64,000 bases of DNA from Strongylocentrotus purpuratus (taxonomy: Eukaryota > Echinodermata > Echinoidea > Camarodonta > Strongylocentrotidae): the NCBI RefSeq assembly GCF_000002235.5, contig NW_022145612.1, positions 14,624,809 to 14,688,808 of the forward strand, written 5' to 3'. The notes beneath the pieces were generated by a model, which had not been told where the DNA came from, searched no databases, and saw only the letters and a list, made by a program, of their open reading frames with translations. Positions 1-12,460 of this stretch are shown here, in pieces; within the stretch, counting starts at the first letter, position 1, and each line of letters begins with the position of its first letter. A program made the position numbers and the translations under genes.

Positions 1-496
1 GTCTCCATTCAAACAGCTGTGCCAACGGCTCACATACTCAACGTAATCATTTTGTTGATTCATTATTGTCGAGTTTGGTCTCTAGTGGGAGATTATTAAT
101 GAAAGGAATGACAAGTCAAATCAAAGAGCAGTCCAATTCATAAACTACCCTGGAGGTTTTATTTTTTTTTACCAACACATCAGTGAAACATTTTTATAAC
201 ATACTGTAGGCCCAGAATAATAAATTCAAGTCATGCATGGACAAAATAAGAGCCTTGGCAATCCTATTACAGGAAGAAGAAAAATATAAACAAAAAAAAT
301 ACAAAATAAATAAACAGAGCTCCACATTATAATTCAATTGATATTGGTCTAGATTGATAAATTTTAGGGTCCATATACATATTAAAGCCCTAGATTTTAT
401 GAGTCTAGACTTAAGTCTACATTGTGGGTGATGTATCCTGGGCACCTGTAAATGGTTTAGCCTCAAGTAAAAGCTTTAAATTAAAAGCTTCTAGTT

Positions 497-882
497 TTAA
501 AGGGATCCGGTAACTTTGTCTCAGATTCTGAAACAAAATTCTGGATTTAGCTCATGATGCAATGATAATTATAAACTTTTAGGTCAGTCAGGAACCCCAT
601 GACTTTTACAAGCCGATCGCCTGTCTGATTATCAAGATATTTATGATTGGAATTACAAATTTTGAAAACCGTTCGCCTGACGGTTTTCATAACACTACAG
701 TCTATTGGGAAAAACGAGTATGGTAAAACCGGTCACTCAAAGATTTTTACTTTTTTGAGGCACTTCTTGATCATTTTGAAGCGCAATTTTTTTTAGGGCT
801 TCAATATTACACCATATCACAGACACTGATAACACGTAGGGCCGTGTATCTCAGATTTAACATTGTTAAACGATCCCTTTAA
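497..882. mobile_element. TTAA-flanked MITE, family A copy 1 (piggyBac-like)
   Basis: The 378-bp element (501-878) starts AGGGATC and ends GATCCCT, and is flanked on both sides by TTAA (497-500, 879-882). It has no coding capacity. A second, inverted copy lies at 21922-22283 with the same ends and TTAA on both sides. TTAA targets are the hallmark of piggyBac transposition; the superfamily is inferred from that alone. Confidence 0.75.
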
Positions 883-1137
883 TACATATATGCCTTAGGT
901 CACTATAATCTGAAATCTGAATATAACAAAAGGACAGAGAAGCAGATGAAAAGGAAAAGGAAAAGAAAAAGAAGCAAAGTAACATAAAAAAAACAAAATA
1001 AAAAATATAAAGAAGGGAGTAAAATTAGAGAAGAATAGGAACAAGATAAGGAAGGTAAGATTAGCAGAAGAAACAGGATGATTAATTCAGAATGAAAGCT
1101 TGAGAAAGATAAAATTAGAACCTGAGCGTGGTCCTAC

Positions 1138-1263
1138 CTTTCCATGTCTTCTTCTCGCACTTCCCACAGGTAACAAGGTAACACATAATGAGTAGGATTC
1201 GTCAAGTTGCTGGCAAAGCTCAGTTCTTGATCAGATGGGTCTAAACAACAGTTCACCAAGAAG
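1138..1263 (-). CDS. Candidate internal exon of an unidentified minus-strand gene
   Basis: The interval encodes an open, protein-like segment containing CCLDPSDQELSFASNLTNPT and YVLPCYLWEVREEDMER, and stops exactly at a GTAGGA donor (phase 2). The proposed acceptor CAG at 1264-1266 has a poor pyrimidine tract. An alternative acceptor about 20 bases further upstream gives stops in every frame. The gene would continue off the left edge. I do not recognise the family; this is inferred from coding character and the donor alone. Confidence 0.35.
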
Positions 1264-2044
1264 CTGGCCAATCATACAATAGATTCAACTGGAATGAAAT
1301 AGAAATTTAAACAGAGTCAATAAAAATAGGCTAAGGCATTAAAAACAAAAAGTTTGTATGATTTCATTGTTTATAGTCTGTTTAGTCTGGTCAGGTCATG
1401 GTTGGATACCTATTAATTAAGAGTTTACAATATGGATCCATGATTGTCACAGACAGCTTTATAGTCAAGAAGTTGTGTGATTTCGTTTGCTAAGCAACTG
1501 CTGGTATCACACTGGGTTGCTGGATCAGATAAAGCTCTACCAATATCATTTGCAACACCATCTGTTTGTAAACTTTGTATATCTTTGTATATATACATTG
1601 TAGCTCTGACACTTGCCTGATATACCTCTGAAACTTTGCCACTCTAAAGCATAAGCTCATGAATACAATGATACACTGAACAAACAAAAATCATTCACTT
1701 TTCAATATCCTTACCCTTTATATATCCTCTCTAGCAATGGAAATAAGAAAACTATATTACAAAATTAAAATGGTGTTTACAAATGGTTATAAATACAAGC
1801 TGCTTTCACGTACTCCAAAGTATACACAGAAACCCAGGTCTCATCAAAGCAAGCCGTTTCCAGCAAATGTACTACCACACAACTCTTGAAGGCTCCCGTT
1901 AGAACAATCTTGACCACTTGCTGTCCTAGCTGCAACTGCTCTGTAACCCCTGATCACTTGATCTACACTCTTATGTTATGATGGCTCTGAATATGGGAAG
2001 TATGTACCCACACATGATCCTGCTTAATGATCCCTTGTTCTCAC

Positions 2045-2218
2045 ATCCAATTCCAACTCGGGCCAACGAGCACTAGCTAGCAGCAATGACTGCCTGCCTC
2101 GATCTGGTTTGCACTTTGATAATACCCAAACATGTACGTGACTTCCGACTTGAATACCTGTCGAGCTCAATGAGGCTACCTTCACGCTGAAGTGAGCATT
2201 GCTTGCCAGTGACTGCAT
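2045..2218 (-). CDS. Candidate exon of an unidentified minus-strand gene
   Basis: An open frame (SVKVASLSSTGIQVGSHVHV then LSKCKPDRGRQSLLLASARW) ends at a GTGAGA donor in phase 0. The alternating hydrophobic pattern looks like beta-strand protein. Its out-phase does not fit the phase needed by the candidate exon at 1138-1263, so another exon would have to lie between, or one call is wrong. Weak call. Confidence 0.22.
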
Positions 2219-5200
2219 TGTCCTTCAGCCTTCCCCAGGCGTTACCCTAGAGAAGCCTGTGGGTGACCCCATGCTTCACTGAGCTAATATCCACACACTC
2301 TCTAAAAATATATTTTTTTAATGCATTAGAAGCCTCATATACGTGTTCCATGCTCGAAATTTTGAAATGTCATCAGACACAGAGAACAAAATTGTGGGGT
2401 TTCTGAATGAAAATGAAAACTTTACATATTTGTTGTTGTTGTTTACCTTTTACGATATACATGCCCATTTCCTATATTGCCCTCATTGTACCAACACCCT
2501 GAAACTAAACCTAGTAAAGTAGTAGGACAAAATGAAATTAAAATCCTGGCAGCCTGATACTTTTTACTTCAAAATAATAAATATGGTAAAGGATATAGCT
2601 TTCAAAATGTTAAAGGCACATGCAATATAATGAATAATACATGTATAACTCTTTTCAAAACCAATATTAAAGCCTAGATCCCTAGCTCCTGAAAAACTGA
2701 CAAAATATAGCTTACATATCAAGAATATCAATTTTCATACAAACATATCAAACTGGGAAGTTTCATCAGAATCTTTCCCTGCATGCTTTCAAATACCCTT
2801 CTGGCAAAAGCATGAAACAAGTTCTCACAATCTTTGTTTTGTCTAATATTAAAAGTTTTCAGGTTTTGTTGTCATTGCTGAAAGTTCACTGCACTTTGAC
2901 TGAATTTGTGATGTATGCTCATGAAAAAGTACTTCAATAATGATACACCTTCAAAAGACGGAGGCTGTCTAGGCAGTGCCATAAAATGTTGATATGATGT
3001 CCTTGAGCTTCACCGAGCCCCAGTCTCACCCTGGATCGAGATACCCATGGGTTACCCTAGAGTAGCTAGACCACAGTGCAGCGAACCAAGTACCCTTGAC
3101 CTCAATATAGATTTATCAAGATATTCACAGAGCCTGCCCTGGATGACAACACATATTTGTACAGTGTCATCCACGCACTTCTAGTCTACTACTGTATCAT
3201 TTGAATAGGCCTAGATGCTTTACATTGCTCTTTAAAACTACAGCTCATACTAACATATTCAACCTGAAGCTGCCCCCCCCCCCCCCCCCCCCCCCGTTTA
3301 CCTGCCCTAAAACACAGTTTAGACCAAGATCTACAAGTAAATTGGTCCTTAAAATTAAATTTAACTCTATTTGCGCATTACACACTGTATTAACTATATG
3401 ACAAGTTGAGTGTGGCAGTCCACTGCGACAGTACATTAGCTGACCAAAGCCAATAAAGCATTGGAATAATTGACCAAGCAGAATATAAAAAGTTAACTCG
3501 ATGTAAGGTTTGTTTAGTTGGGCCTATGTTCCTTGGCAACCAAGCACTAGCCAAAATAGATACTACTGTAAAACCAGAATTTGTTCATGTGAATGATTCA
3601 AAATTACACAAATAGTGAACTTTCATGCTACAAAAATAGCCCTCTTTAACATTTTCAGAAAGTTCTGAGGAACAGCAACTGGTTTTTATTGTGTGGAAAC
3701 AATTAACATTCATACCAAGCTGTTTAAAGTGACAATCTTTCTCACTTAAAAATATTGAAGGCAGTACCAATCTCCTCACAATGAGCTATTGCCATGGTTG
3801 CAGGGCGTGCAAGAGACAGTCTTCACTCACTCAACATATATAACTTTCACTTCATGTACATGATAATTACCAAACACACTTACCACATGAACTTTCAGTA
3901 CACCTGTGATGCCAGTAAATGATGGAGAAGGGATCTGTTGATATTACTCAAACAATAACCTGCAGTGTAGTAGTGTACATGCATATGTGTGCAGCAACAA
4001 TTCATGACAGTGGGGTGACAGAGCAGACCTTCACCTTAATTCCCTTTATGACATCACCATCATATCATCATCCATGACAAGTGCAGGTCAATGCTGATAA
4101 CAAATAATGGACTTGACCTTTGTATTGACTATTGAGCTCGTAATCAATAACTAAGGTAGGGCTAGTTTAGTTAACTACATTTACATTCACATGATTGTGC
4201 AAATGCATAATAAATGCATACTGCATATATAGTGATTTTCTACACTTAGTTTTATAACACTGCAAATGACCCCCCCCCCCCCCCCCCCCCATACCAAATA
4301 TGGCAAATTCTACTTTGTCGGGCAAGTGCAAAACAAAAGAATGTACAGCATGTTCTGACCAACTGACAGTCGGTTGGCCAAAATCTGTAATATACAGATG
4401 GTTCTGAACTAATCTACCCACAGCAGATTTTTGAGGAAATGTATTAAATTTCTGCAAGTACATCAACAATCAGGACTAGTACAAATCCAGAAACAAGACT
4501 TGATAACCATAACTGCTTGAATGTACAAATATATTTTGTTAGCTGACTTAACCCATTGCTTACTGGAACCTGGTGGTCCCTGTGTTAAGCCTATGGGAAT
4601 TAGATAATTCAGTAGTCAACGGGTTGAGACAAACTTAGACAGAGTACACAATGAGCATGCATCTCTCTTCCTAAACAAAAACATGCACCTGGTTGGAGGA
4701 GTATTACTACACCTGTTGATGCATGCTCTCCTCCAACGAAGCCTTTGGTGGAGTCAGATATACATGTAGTCTCAGTTGAGTATTGATATTTTTTTGCCCC
4801 AAAAGATCTGTATCTCATTATTATAATATATCAAAAGTGAAATTATCGTGATCGTCTTCATATTGTAACAAGTGTATACTTGTACATGTAAGTATAATCA
4901 TAGAATGATGTCTTTTTTAACGCTCAGCTACCGATATCAAATATCCCGATTGTCACTCAATGGCCATTATTACGATAAAGAAATGAGTAATATCCCCCCA
5001 AAATTGGGCCTTAGATTAGAACATCAACATGTACCTAGTAAATTATTTTTTACATAAAATATGCCATCTCATCATTAACAAGACCAATAGATCTGCCTCT
5101 CCACGGTTGGATCCTTTTTACAGTATTGAGAAGGCCAATCAGCTTTCAGTGAATGTCACAAATATATAAAAACATAAAAATATTTCTGCTTGGAGGAGTT

Positions 5201-5409
5201 TCATAACACTTTTTGACAGATCTCCTCCATGAGGAGTTTCAGTGCAGTAAGATGTAGTTTCAGTGGAACATATATCCCTGAAAAAAAAAACTATTTCAGG
5301 GGTCTAAAAGGAGGCCAATTTACAGACACAAATTTTTGATCTAGATTTTCAAACTTGACTATCAGATTTCAGTCAGTCATCTCGATTTACTTGATAAATC
5401 AACAGACCC
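2219..5409. other. No gene seen; repeat fragments
   Basis: AT-rich sequence with two C runs and two related fragments containing GGGTTACCCTAGAGTAGCT-like text (about 2235-2275 and 3045-3070). Hairpins with GGAGGAG arms lie near 4690-4735 and 5190-5230. No supported coding frame. Confidence 0.5.
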
Positions 5410-5714
5410 TTAAAGCAAGGCTGTCAACTTTGGGGAACTGCTTCGAGGGAGATCGTATGCCAGTTTTTGTTTGCTCAACAGGGGGGAATGGGAGGGGGGG
5501 GGGGGGGTGTTGAGTAAAAAATTAAATTTTAAAAAAGTGCTCAATACCTCCCCCCCCCCCCTATTCCCCCTGTTGAGCAAAGTAAAAATTGCATACAATA
5601 TGCTGGTTTATTTTACACGTGTGGCAGGAGGGTTTTTCATAAGCCGGGAGGATGAGCATGGTACCGTGAGCTGAAACTCCCTCCAAATGCGGGAGGGTTG
5701 ACAGCCCTGCTTAA
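5410..5714. mobile_element. TTAA-flanked MITE, family C, with internal hairpin
   Basis: The 297-bp element has TIRs reading AGCAAGGCTGTCAAC and GCAGGGCTGTCAAC inward, flanked by TTAA (5410-5413, 5711-5714). Inside is an inverted repeat (TTTGCTCAACAGGGGGAAT type, about 5466-5490 and 5565-5582) around G and C runs, which would fold into a long hairpin. No protein is encoded. Confidence 0.6.
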
Positions 5715-5943
5715 AATCATATCAACCTTATAAGCTTGAATGAAGATGGACAAAAGTTAGAAAGTTATGAATTTTCAAAAGTTGTAAAAACCGTACCGGT
5801 ACATAGGCTTACTTCGAATCATTGGGTCTTCAAGTCAGGTCGGGTGGTCGCATTTCTCGACCATTTGTAAAGACATGCCCCTTTATTCACGTAATGTCGG
5901 ATTGTAAAATAATAATAAAATAATAATAAACGCCTCATCTAGG

Positions 5944-6649
5944 CCTATAGTAGGGTGTCTGAACGATTTTTCAATTTTCAATTTGGGATCGTTTTTCACC
6001 ATTTTTGTTTGATATTGGAATAACAAATGTAATCAGAATAATACCTTTCAAATTTCAAGACTCACCGATGTTTCTATCAAAAGATACAGCCCCTCAAAAA
6101 TTGTGCAATATTCATAGCATTTTGGTCAGAATGGACAGAAAAGTGGTTCACGCAGAGTTATAATTTCTGGTCAAAAGCTGCACAGCTAATGCACAGCACG
6201 ATATGCAAAGTGTGGAGCAAGGGTATTTTCAAACTGTTGTAACAAATGATCCCTTGGGACTAGAGAAAAAATAAGTGCATGGATATATTCTTTACAGCTG
6301 GCCCAACTTATCCCTCGGGGGAGCAGTTCGTGAAATTGGTAAATCTCCGAGTTACCATGGAAACGATGTTTAAATCGCTGTTTTGAGCAAGATATTTTTA
6401 GAATTCCGGGGGTGGCCCCCTATGGGGAATATGGAGAAAAACCTGCTCTTTCATATGACACCACATTTATTGAGTTTCACCTTCAGGATCATTTGTTATA
6501 AAGGTTTGAATTTCAAATTTTTCATAAAACCATTGACCAATTTTGCTTGGTCGCGCAATGCATGTAGACCACATAGGGATGTGTGCAATCTCTATGGGAA
6601 AGATTTTAGCACACAACATCGGGTGCGCGATCAGACACCCTACCTATAG
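5944..6649. mobile_element. Non-autonomous DNA transposon with 7-bp target duplication
   Basis: The 692-bp element (5951-6642) begins TAGGGTGTCTGA and ends TCAGACACCCTA. It is flanked by direct repeats CCTATAG (5944-5950 and 6643-6649). Seven to eight base duplications are typical of hAT or P-like elements; the superfamily is not settled. The short open frames inside are not related to any transposase I know. Confidence 0.65.
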
Positions 6650-7840
6650 TAAAGTACAAATGATCTGGTCCAATTTACCTGACACTTTACGAAAACCCTC
6701 TGCAAAGTTACGAAAGGTCGTGCAACACGACCATCTGACTTAACGCATTGACCCAGATGATTCAAAGTTAGCCCTATACATTACATCGTCTATGCACTTT
6801 AAAATCTCTGAATCGGCAGCGTAAATGTGACAAATTTGTTCAACAAAAAACAAAACAAATTATTATTAATGATACACCTTGAGGTGATAAAAAAAAACTA
6901 CACGCACACACATTGTGCCACATCATCCTTTGATTTATAGTGATCTATATATGTCCAGGGTGAAAAACAGACAAACACTGTATGACACGTAGGTCTACAC
7001 CATTTTACACGACAAAATGGGAGGGTTGTCCGTAATATGTCACAATCCAGTCACCAAATTGCCAATTTGCAATTCACATAGATTGAATAGATTCAGCTCG
7101 GTAACCTCAAACCTTGTAATAGACTAGGCCTATAGTCTAACTGTGTTCATACTCATAGTCCGCTTATATTTCAAACTTTCACCATTCTGTTTCTCTTATT
7201 TTTCCGCTTTCATTCAAAATATTTCAGGGAGTTACACCACATTCCACTCATTTCATTTTGGTTCATAACTTCATTCTTAATATTACCATGACTACTAGAT
7301 CGTCGACGTCGTTGTAACACTATCACTAGTATCAGGAATTTATCACCATCAGTTAATACATTTATCATACCTTGCAATGTGAAATTATGATGGCTAGCTA
7401 GCTCAGTTGGAGTTGAAGTAAGGATCAAAAGCAGACGTCTACATTTCAATGCACTGCGCTCTTATTTCGACTGCGATGCATAGTATGCGCAATGTTGTTG
7501 TATTTGTACTTGATATAATAGCCTACCGGTAGTGATGTATGGCCAGCACCACTGATATTCCGTACATGTATAGTTGGCTGCAGTATGGTAAGCCAAATTA
7601 ATTAGATGAACTGCAATCATATCATAGATGGGGAGGGCAGAGGCAGTGGAGCGACTTCCAAAGTGGAGGGGGGGGGGGGGGGGGGGCACCAACAAAAAAG
7701 GGCACTTTCTGAAGAAAAAAAGAGCACCTACAAAGGGAAATTTCAAAGCGAAAATATACAATTTTTTAGACATTGGTATATATACCCCTTTTATTTGATT
7801 ACAGGGATGATTTCAATATTTGTTTCTCTTGAAACATTGC

Positions 7841-8353
7841 TTAAAGGTAATACAAAGTTTTGGTATATGGGATCATGAATTTGGGTCAAATGAACATATT
7901 GGAAGCATATGCGATCTTACAATATTCAGTGATCGTTGTCGCGGTTGAAATCAAGTCTAAAGTGATGAAATTGTAAACAATTAACACTTTCATGTTGTAT
8001 AGCTCCCTCTCAAGGTCAAAATATTAATGTAACTATAAACAATGTTTCTTGACTATAATCGACCAATTGGCTTTTCCCGTTTGGAAATTATATATCTCAA
8101 CTACATATTCTGAGATTTTCATGGTCGCAGCTACCATTGTATGGCCGTAGGCGCTATTTGAAATTTATCAAAATTTACCGCGCGAGCACCGGTAAATTTT
8201 GATATTCAATTTTTCTCAAAAGCAGAAGTATTTTAGGGGCTAAATTTCTAGTGCTTATAATACATCCAGATAGGCATCCAAATATATCAAAATTGTAAAG
8301 AATCACTATCCACCCAATTTTCAAAATTTCCCAAAACTTTGTATTACCTTTAA
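7841..8353. mobile_element. TTAA-flanked MITE, family B copy 1
   Basis: The 505-bp element (7845-8349) has TIRs AGGTAATACAAAGTTTTGG at both ends and TTAA at both flanks. The centre carries a short palindrome around ACCGGT (near 8180-8205). A second copy in inverse orientation begins at 36163. Confidence 0.75.
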
Positions 8354-8589
8354 GCATCATACCTTGCAGTTGGGTATGATGGTCGTAATAAAATGTGAGG
8401 TCGCAGGGGGTCGCAGTGCGAAAACTACATCTTATAAAGATGAAAAACACAATCCTCATCGGGTTATAAATGAGCACATTCTCATAACAGAAGACTGAAA
8501 AGACCTTTGATAAGTAACATAATTATAACATCTATAAATGTGAGCCCGAGCGTACCGAGCGAACTTTGGGAGATACTGCTCTTAATTTA

Positions 8590-9790
8590 GTCGTTTGAAA
8601 TTAGGGGCACGTTTAATGATGAGAGTAAAGGGGACACTTATCGATGGGATAAACTTACTGGAAATTAAAAAGGAGCACATGTCAAAGTACAAAGGGTAAT
8701 TATCAGAGGTGAAAATGGGGCACTCACCAGGGATGAAAAAGGCACGGAGAATGGAAAATGGGCATTTGTCGACGGAAAAGAGACAACCATCAGAATTTGA
8801 TAGGGGCATTTATGAAAAAGGGATAGGTTCCTTATAAGAAAGGAAAAGGGGCACGTATGATTGTTAAAAAGGATAATTATCAGAGGTGAAAAAGGGCACT
8901 TATCGCATCTGAAAAGGGGCACTGACCATATATGAAAAGATAATAAATGGAAATGTGCATGTCGTGTTGAAAGAAAAGGGGCACCGATCAGATTTTGACA
9001 GGGGCATTTATTAGAGGTGAAAGGGGGCTTTTATGAAAAGGGGAAGAGGCACTTTTATGAAGGGAAAAAAGCATTTATTAGGAAGGAAAAGGGGCACGTG
9101 TCAAAATAAAAAGGGCTAATTATTAGAGATGAAAAGAGCGCTTATCAGGAGGAATAGGGGCCCTTGTAAAAATAAAACGAGTATCTCTCAGAATTGGATA
9201 GGGTAATTTACCAGGCATGAAAAAGGGCACAAGTATGAGAATGAAAAAGGACTAATTTCATAGGCGAAAAGGGGCATTTATGAGAAGGGGACGGGCTCTT
9301 TATTAAATGGGGGCAATTATCATAAGGAAAAGGGGCACTTATTAGAAAAATAAGGGGCACATGTGAAAATATAAAGTGTGATTATCGGAGTTAAAAAGGG
9401 GTAGTTATTAAAAGTATAAGGAGCACTTCTTATGAAAGGAAAAGGGCAATTATCAAAGAAAAAGGGGAACCTCTGAGATTTGAATAGGGCAATTATCAGA
9501 ATTGACGGGGGCGCTTAACAAAAGTGAAAAGGGGCGCTTCTTGGGCCCGAAAAGGGGCACTTTCTAGAGATTAAAAAGGGCACTTATGAGAATGGAAAAT
9601 GGACACTTATTGAAAAGGAAACTGGGAACTTGTCAGGGAAAAGAGGTACGTGTCAAAATAAAAGGGGCACATATCAGAGGTGGAAAGTGGAGGGGGCACT
9701 TTAAAAAAATAATAGGGGCACTTATAGGGGCACTTTTTATGTAAAAAGTGACGCTTCTTACAAAGTTAAAGGGGAACTTTTCCTATGAAA
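8590..9790 (+). repeat. Degenerate minisatellite, unit about 25-32 bp
   Basis: About forty imperfect units each contain AAAGGGGCACTTAT or a close variant, separated by 12-18 variable bases (often AGAGGTGAAA or AGAATTGGATAG). No exact period is kept. Open frames over it are repeat artefacts of CPFS type. The flank at 9784-9900 is G/C-rich. A mirror-orientation array of the same motif is at 43600-44640. Confidence 0.8.
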
Positions 9791-10725
9791 AAAGGGGCAC
9801 TTTTGGGGTACTTGAACAAGTGGGGGGCACTGTGACCCTCTTCCCCCCGGGCGTGCCGCCTCTAAGGGTGGGAGGGGGTGGAGAGAGAACGCGCCCTGGA
9901 CCAAATTCGTGGGGAAGGGGTCCCAATCCCACAAAAGTTCCCTTCATTATAATATTTCTACACTTGGTCCACAAAACTAGTATTCTGGAATTTCTGGTTT
10001 ACACAATTCATTTTCGAAGGATAAAAATAATGGAAGAAAATTATTGGAGTTTCCCATTCTCCCATTTAGGACTTTGACATTCGGAGTCGGAAAATGTTTT
10101 AATTTAAAAATAAAAATTATTTTCAATTTATCATTTTTCAAAGGCGATTATTTATTCATATTATTCAACTTTGAGAATTCGAATTGCAGGAGACTCAACT
10201 AATTTGTGAATGATTGCTACAAATATCAATAAGAAAAAAGAGCTGATTTTAGTTAAATTTCCTGAAATGGCACCACTCTCCCTCCATATCAATCACCTGT
10301 AACATGGTCATATTCGAAGTTATGTTTTAGAAGTCAGATCTATTTGTAATTAAAAACGGGTTTTTGACTTTTTTCTGATTTCAGAGTTCAGACACATAGG
10401 CGGGGTCGTTTGATCTCGACATCGGGATCAGTGGACTTCAGAACATGTCATTTGGCTTGCCATATACTTCTGAGTTGATCGTTGGCACAGCAACAAATGA
10501 CGCCCGAAATTAGGCCAAATGGAACATGGAAATGGTATATTCTGTGAATGAGACCGGTTATATGTGTGAGTATTTCATAGGATATAATGCAATAACATAA
10601 CATAGATTTATAGGTCATATTTTTGTTAATAATGTGACATTTACGAGTGATAAGTAGACATCTAGATACAAATCGAATCCCAGTTAAGTTTAAGTTCAGT
10701 CCCATGCGATGAAATTTATGTTGTG
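9791..10725. other. No gene seen
   Basis: A G/C-rich 100-base stretch (9820-9920) ends the minisatellite region, followed by plain AT-rich DNA. Frames here are short and lack splice-site support. Confidence 0.5.
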
Positions 10726-12274
10726 TAGGGTAGAGTGCCCAGTATTCGGTCACTTAAGGGGAAATCACTAATATTTTGAATTTTTACCTCTTTTATTTGG
10801 CAATCTACCCATCAAAAGAAAAGAAATTTATTCCTTTAACAGGATTTTATAGAGGTCTAGGCTCTAGTCACTTAAAATATAGAATAGAGTAAAGGAGCCC
10901 GTAATCGGCCAGCTCCCGTTTTCGGCCGATTGGTTGGATACAAGGTAAAATCACTCTAAAATACATCGCATAATAGCATAACACATATCCCACACATACC
11001 ATACCATGCCAGTGTCACTGAAGAACCACATTTGCAATGGAAAATATATCCTAAAATATCACATTTTAGCGATGTAATCGCCGGTCCCGCTACCCAAATC
11101 TGAAAAATCGAGTATCTTACGCGTGTCTGTAAGAAATATGGGTACCATAAAATGAGCTTTATTTCAAGTATTTTTCAGATTTAAAGCCCGATTTTGTGCT
11201 AGTCGCAAGCTCAAAAGTATGTCATCGCATGTATTAAATCAATGCAGCCGCACACCGCGACGCACACACGATATCTCTATCTAATTCAGATTCCAACTTC
11301 CGATCACCGCTGTGCCCGTCTTCGGCCAGGCGAGCACCAGGGAGCTCCGGCGTGGGATACCTGCTCCGCCCGCTTGTGCTGTACATCAGCGCGGAAACGC
11401 ACGGCGCGCGCGAGCGCTTCCTATTGACTTTGTACATGCGGCCGTAAACTGAAACGCTCGGCCGATAACGGGCTCCAAAACAGTGAAAATTGAAATGGAT
11501 ATTGTCATGGCAATTCGTGATTTTTTTCTGGGATTCTTTTTTTGTGTAAATAATAATAATATTTGCTTCATGATTTGAACAAGAAATGATAATAAATAGG
11601 AAGTAAAGAGTCCTAAAAATAGGATTTTGTCTTAAGTGGCCGAAAACGGGCTACTTTACTCTAGATCTAGGGCCTAATGATAAGCAAAATACTTCCGAAA
11701 GAAGACGGAGCATTTTTCTGCCCAGAATTCGGTCGCGCCGATTAGAATTCGGTCATGCGATTTGTGCGTGGTATCTCCGTTGCCAAAGAGCGAAGCGTAC
11801 TTGCGCACTATTTTCACACAATTGCGCGATAAAGCACTGAATGTCAATGCGTTGACCGAATACTGGCCGAGCGATACCGCATGGCAAGGGTATCGTATAA
11901 ATACCTCTCGCACATCGGCAAATGCGTCATTTGCAAATTCACTGCGATGGAGTGAACACGGAAGTGATTCTCTTCACACACATACTAAATTCATTGCGAC
12001 AGCACACGCAGTTGTTTCGCAATAGACTTCTACATATGGCTATGCATGTTAGCGCATGTGCTAAGAGAACGCAGAAGTGCAGAAAGTCTTGCGACACTGA
12101 CCAATTTTGAGCTAAGTTGGAGATCTTTCCAGGCCCTAAATCTGATTTAATTTTGAGAGTTAAGAAAAGTTGTTCAGCTGCCTGATTTGTGCAAGTTTCG
12201 TGGCTCTTAAATTATTTTTTAAATTGTTACAGCTGTTGAAACGGCTGTCTGACCGAATACTGGGCGCTACCCTA
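10726..12274. mobile_element. Outer TIR element of a nested pair, TA flanks
   Basis: The ends read inward TAGGGTAGAGTGCCCAGTAT and TAGGGTAGCGCCCAGTAT, each followed by TCGGTCA, beginning at a TA dinucleotide. Further copies of the CGGTCA motif occur inside near 11725-11755 and 11850. No transposase frame is visible. It carries a second element of the same TIR type at 10885-11663. Confidence 0.65.
10885..11663. mobile_element. Inner TIR element nested in 10726-12274
   Basis: The ends read inward TAGAGTAAAGGAGCCCGTAA and TAGAGTAAAGTAGCCCGTTT, each followed by TCGGCCA, so they are alignable with the outer element's ends. The interior (about 11230-11470) is GC-rich with short open frames on both strands and no recognisable protein. 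Confidence 0.6.
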
Positions 12275-12460
12275 GATCTAATTGCTCCTTCCTGCTTTTC
12301 TTCAAAACTCCTCCTAAAACCAGTACAGGAGCAGTACTAGAGTAAGAGTCCTATATTTCCACCCCTTCTCCATCTCTTATCCTCCCCTCGACCCTTCTCC
12401 TTCTCCTCTTCTTCCTCTTCCTCTTCCTCCTCCTCCACCTTTTTTTTAAAAAGAAATCTG

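Noticed and set aside
8582-8922. Minus-strand frames rich in CPFS motifs
   Set aside because: Translation of the degenerate 25-32-bp minisatellite.
11762-12110. Plus-strand frames of 60-87 codons
   Set aside because: They lie inside a TIR element and include its CGGTCA subterminal repeats; no transposase signature.
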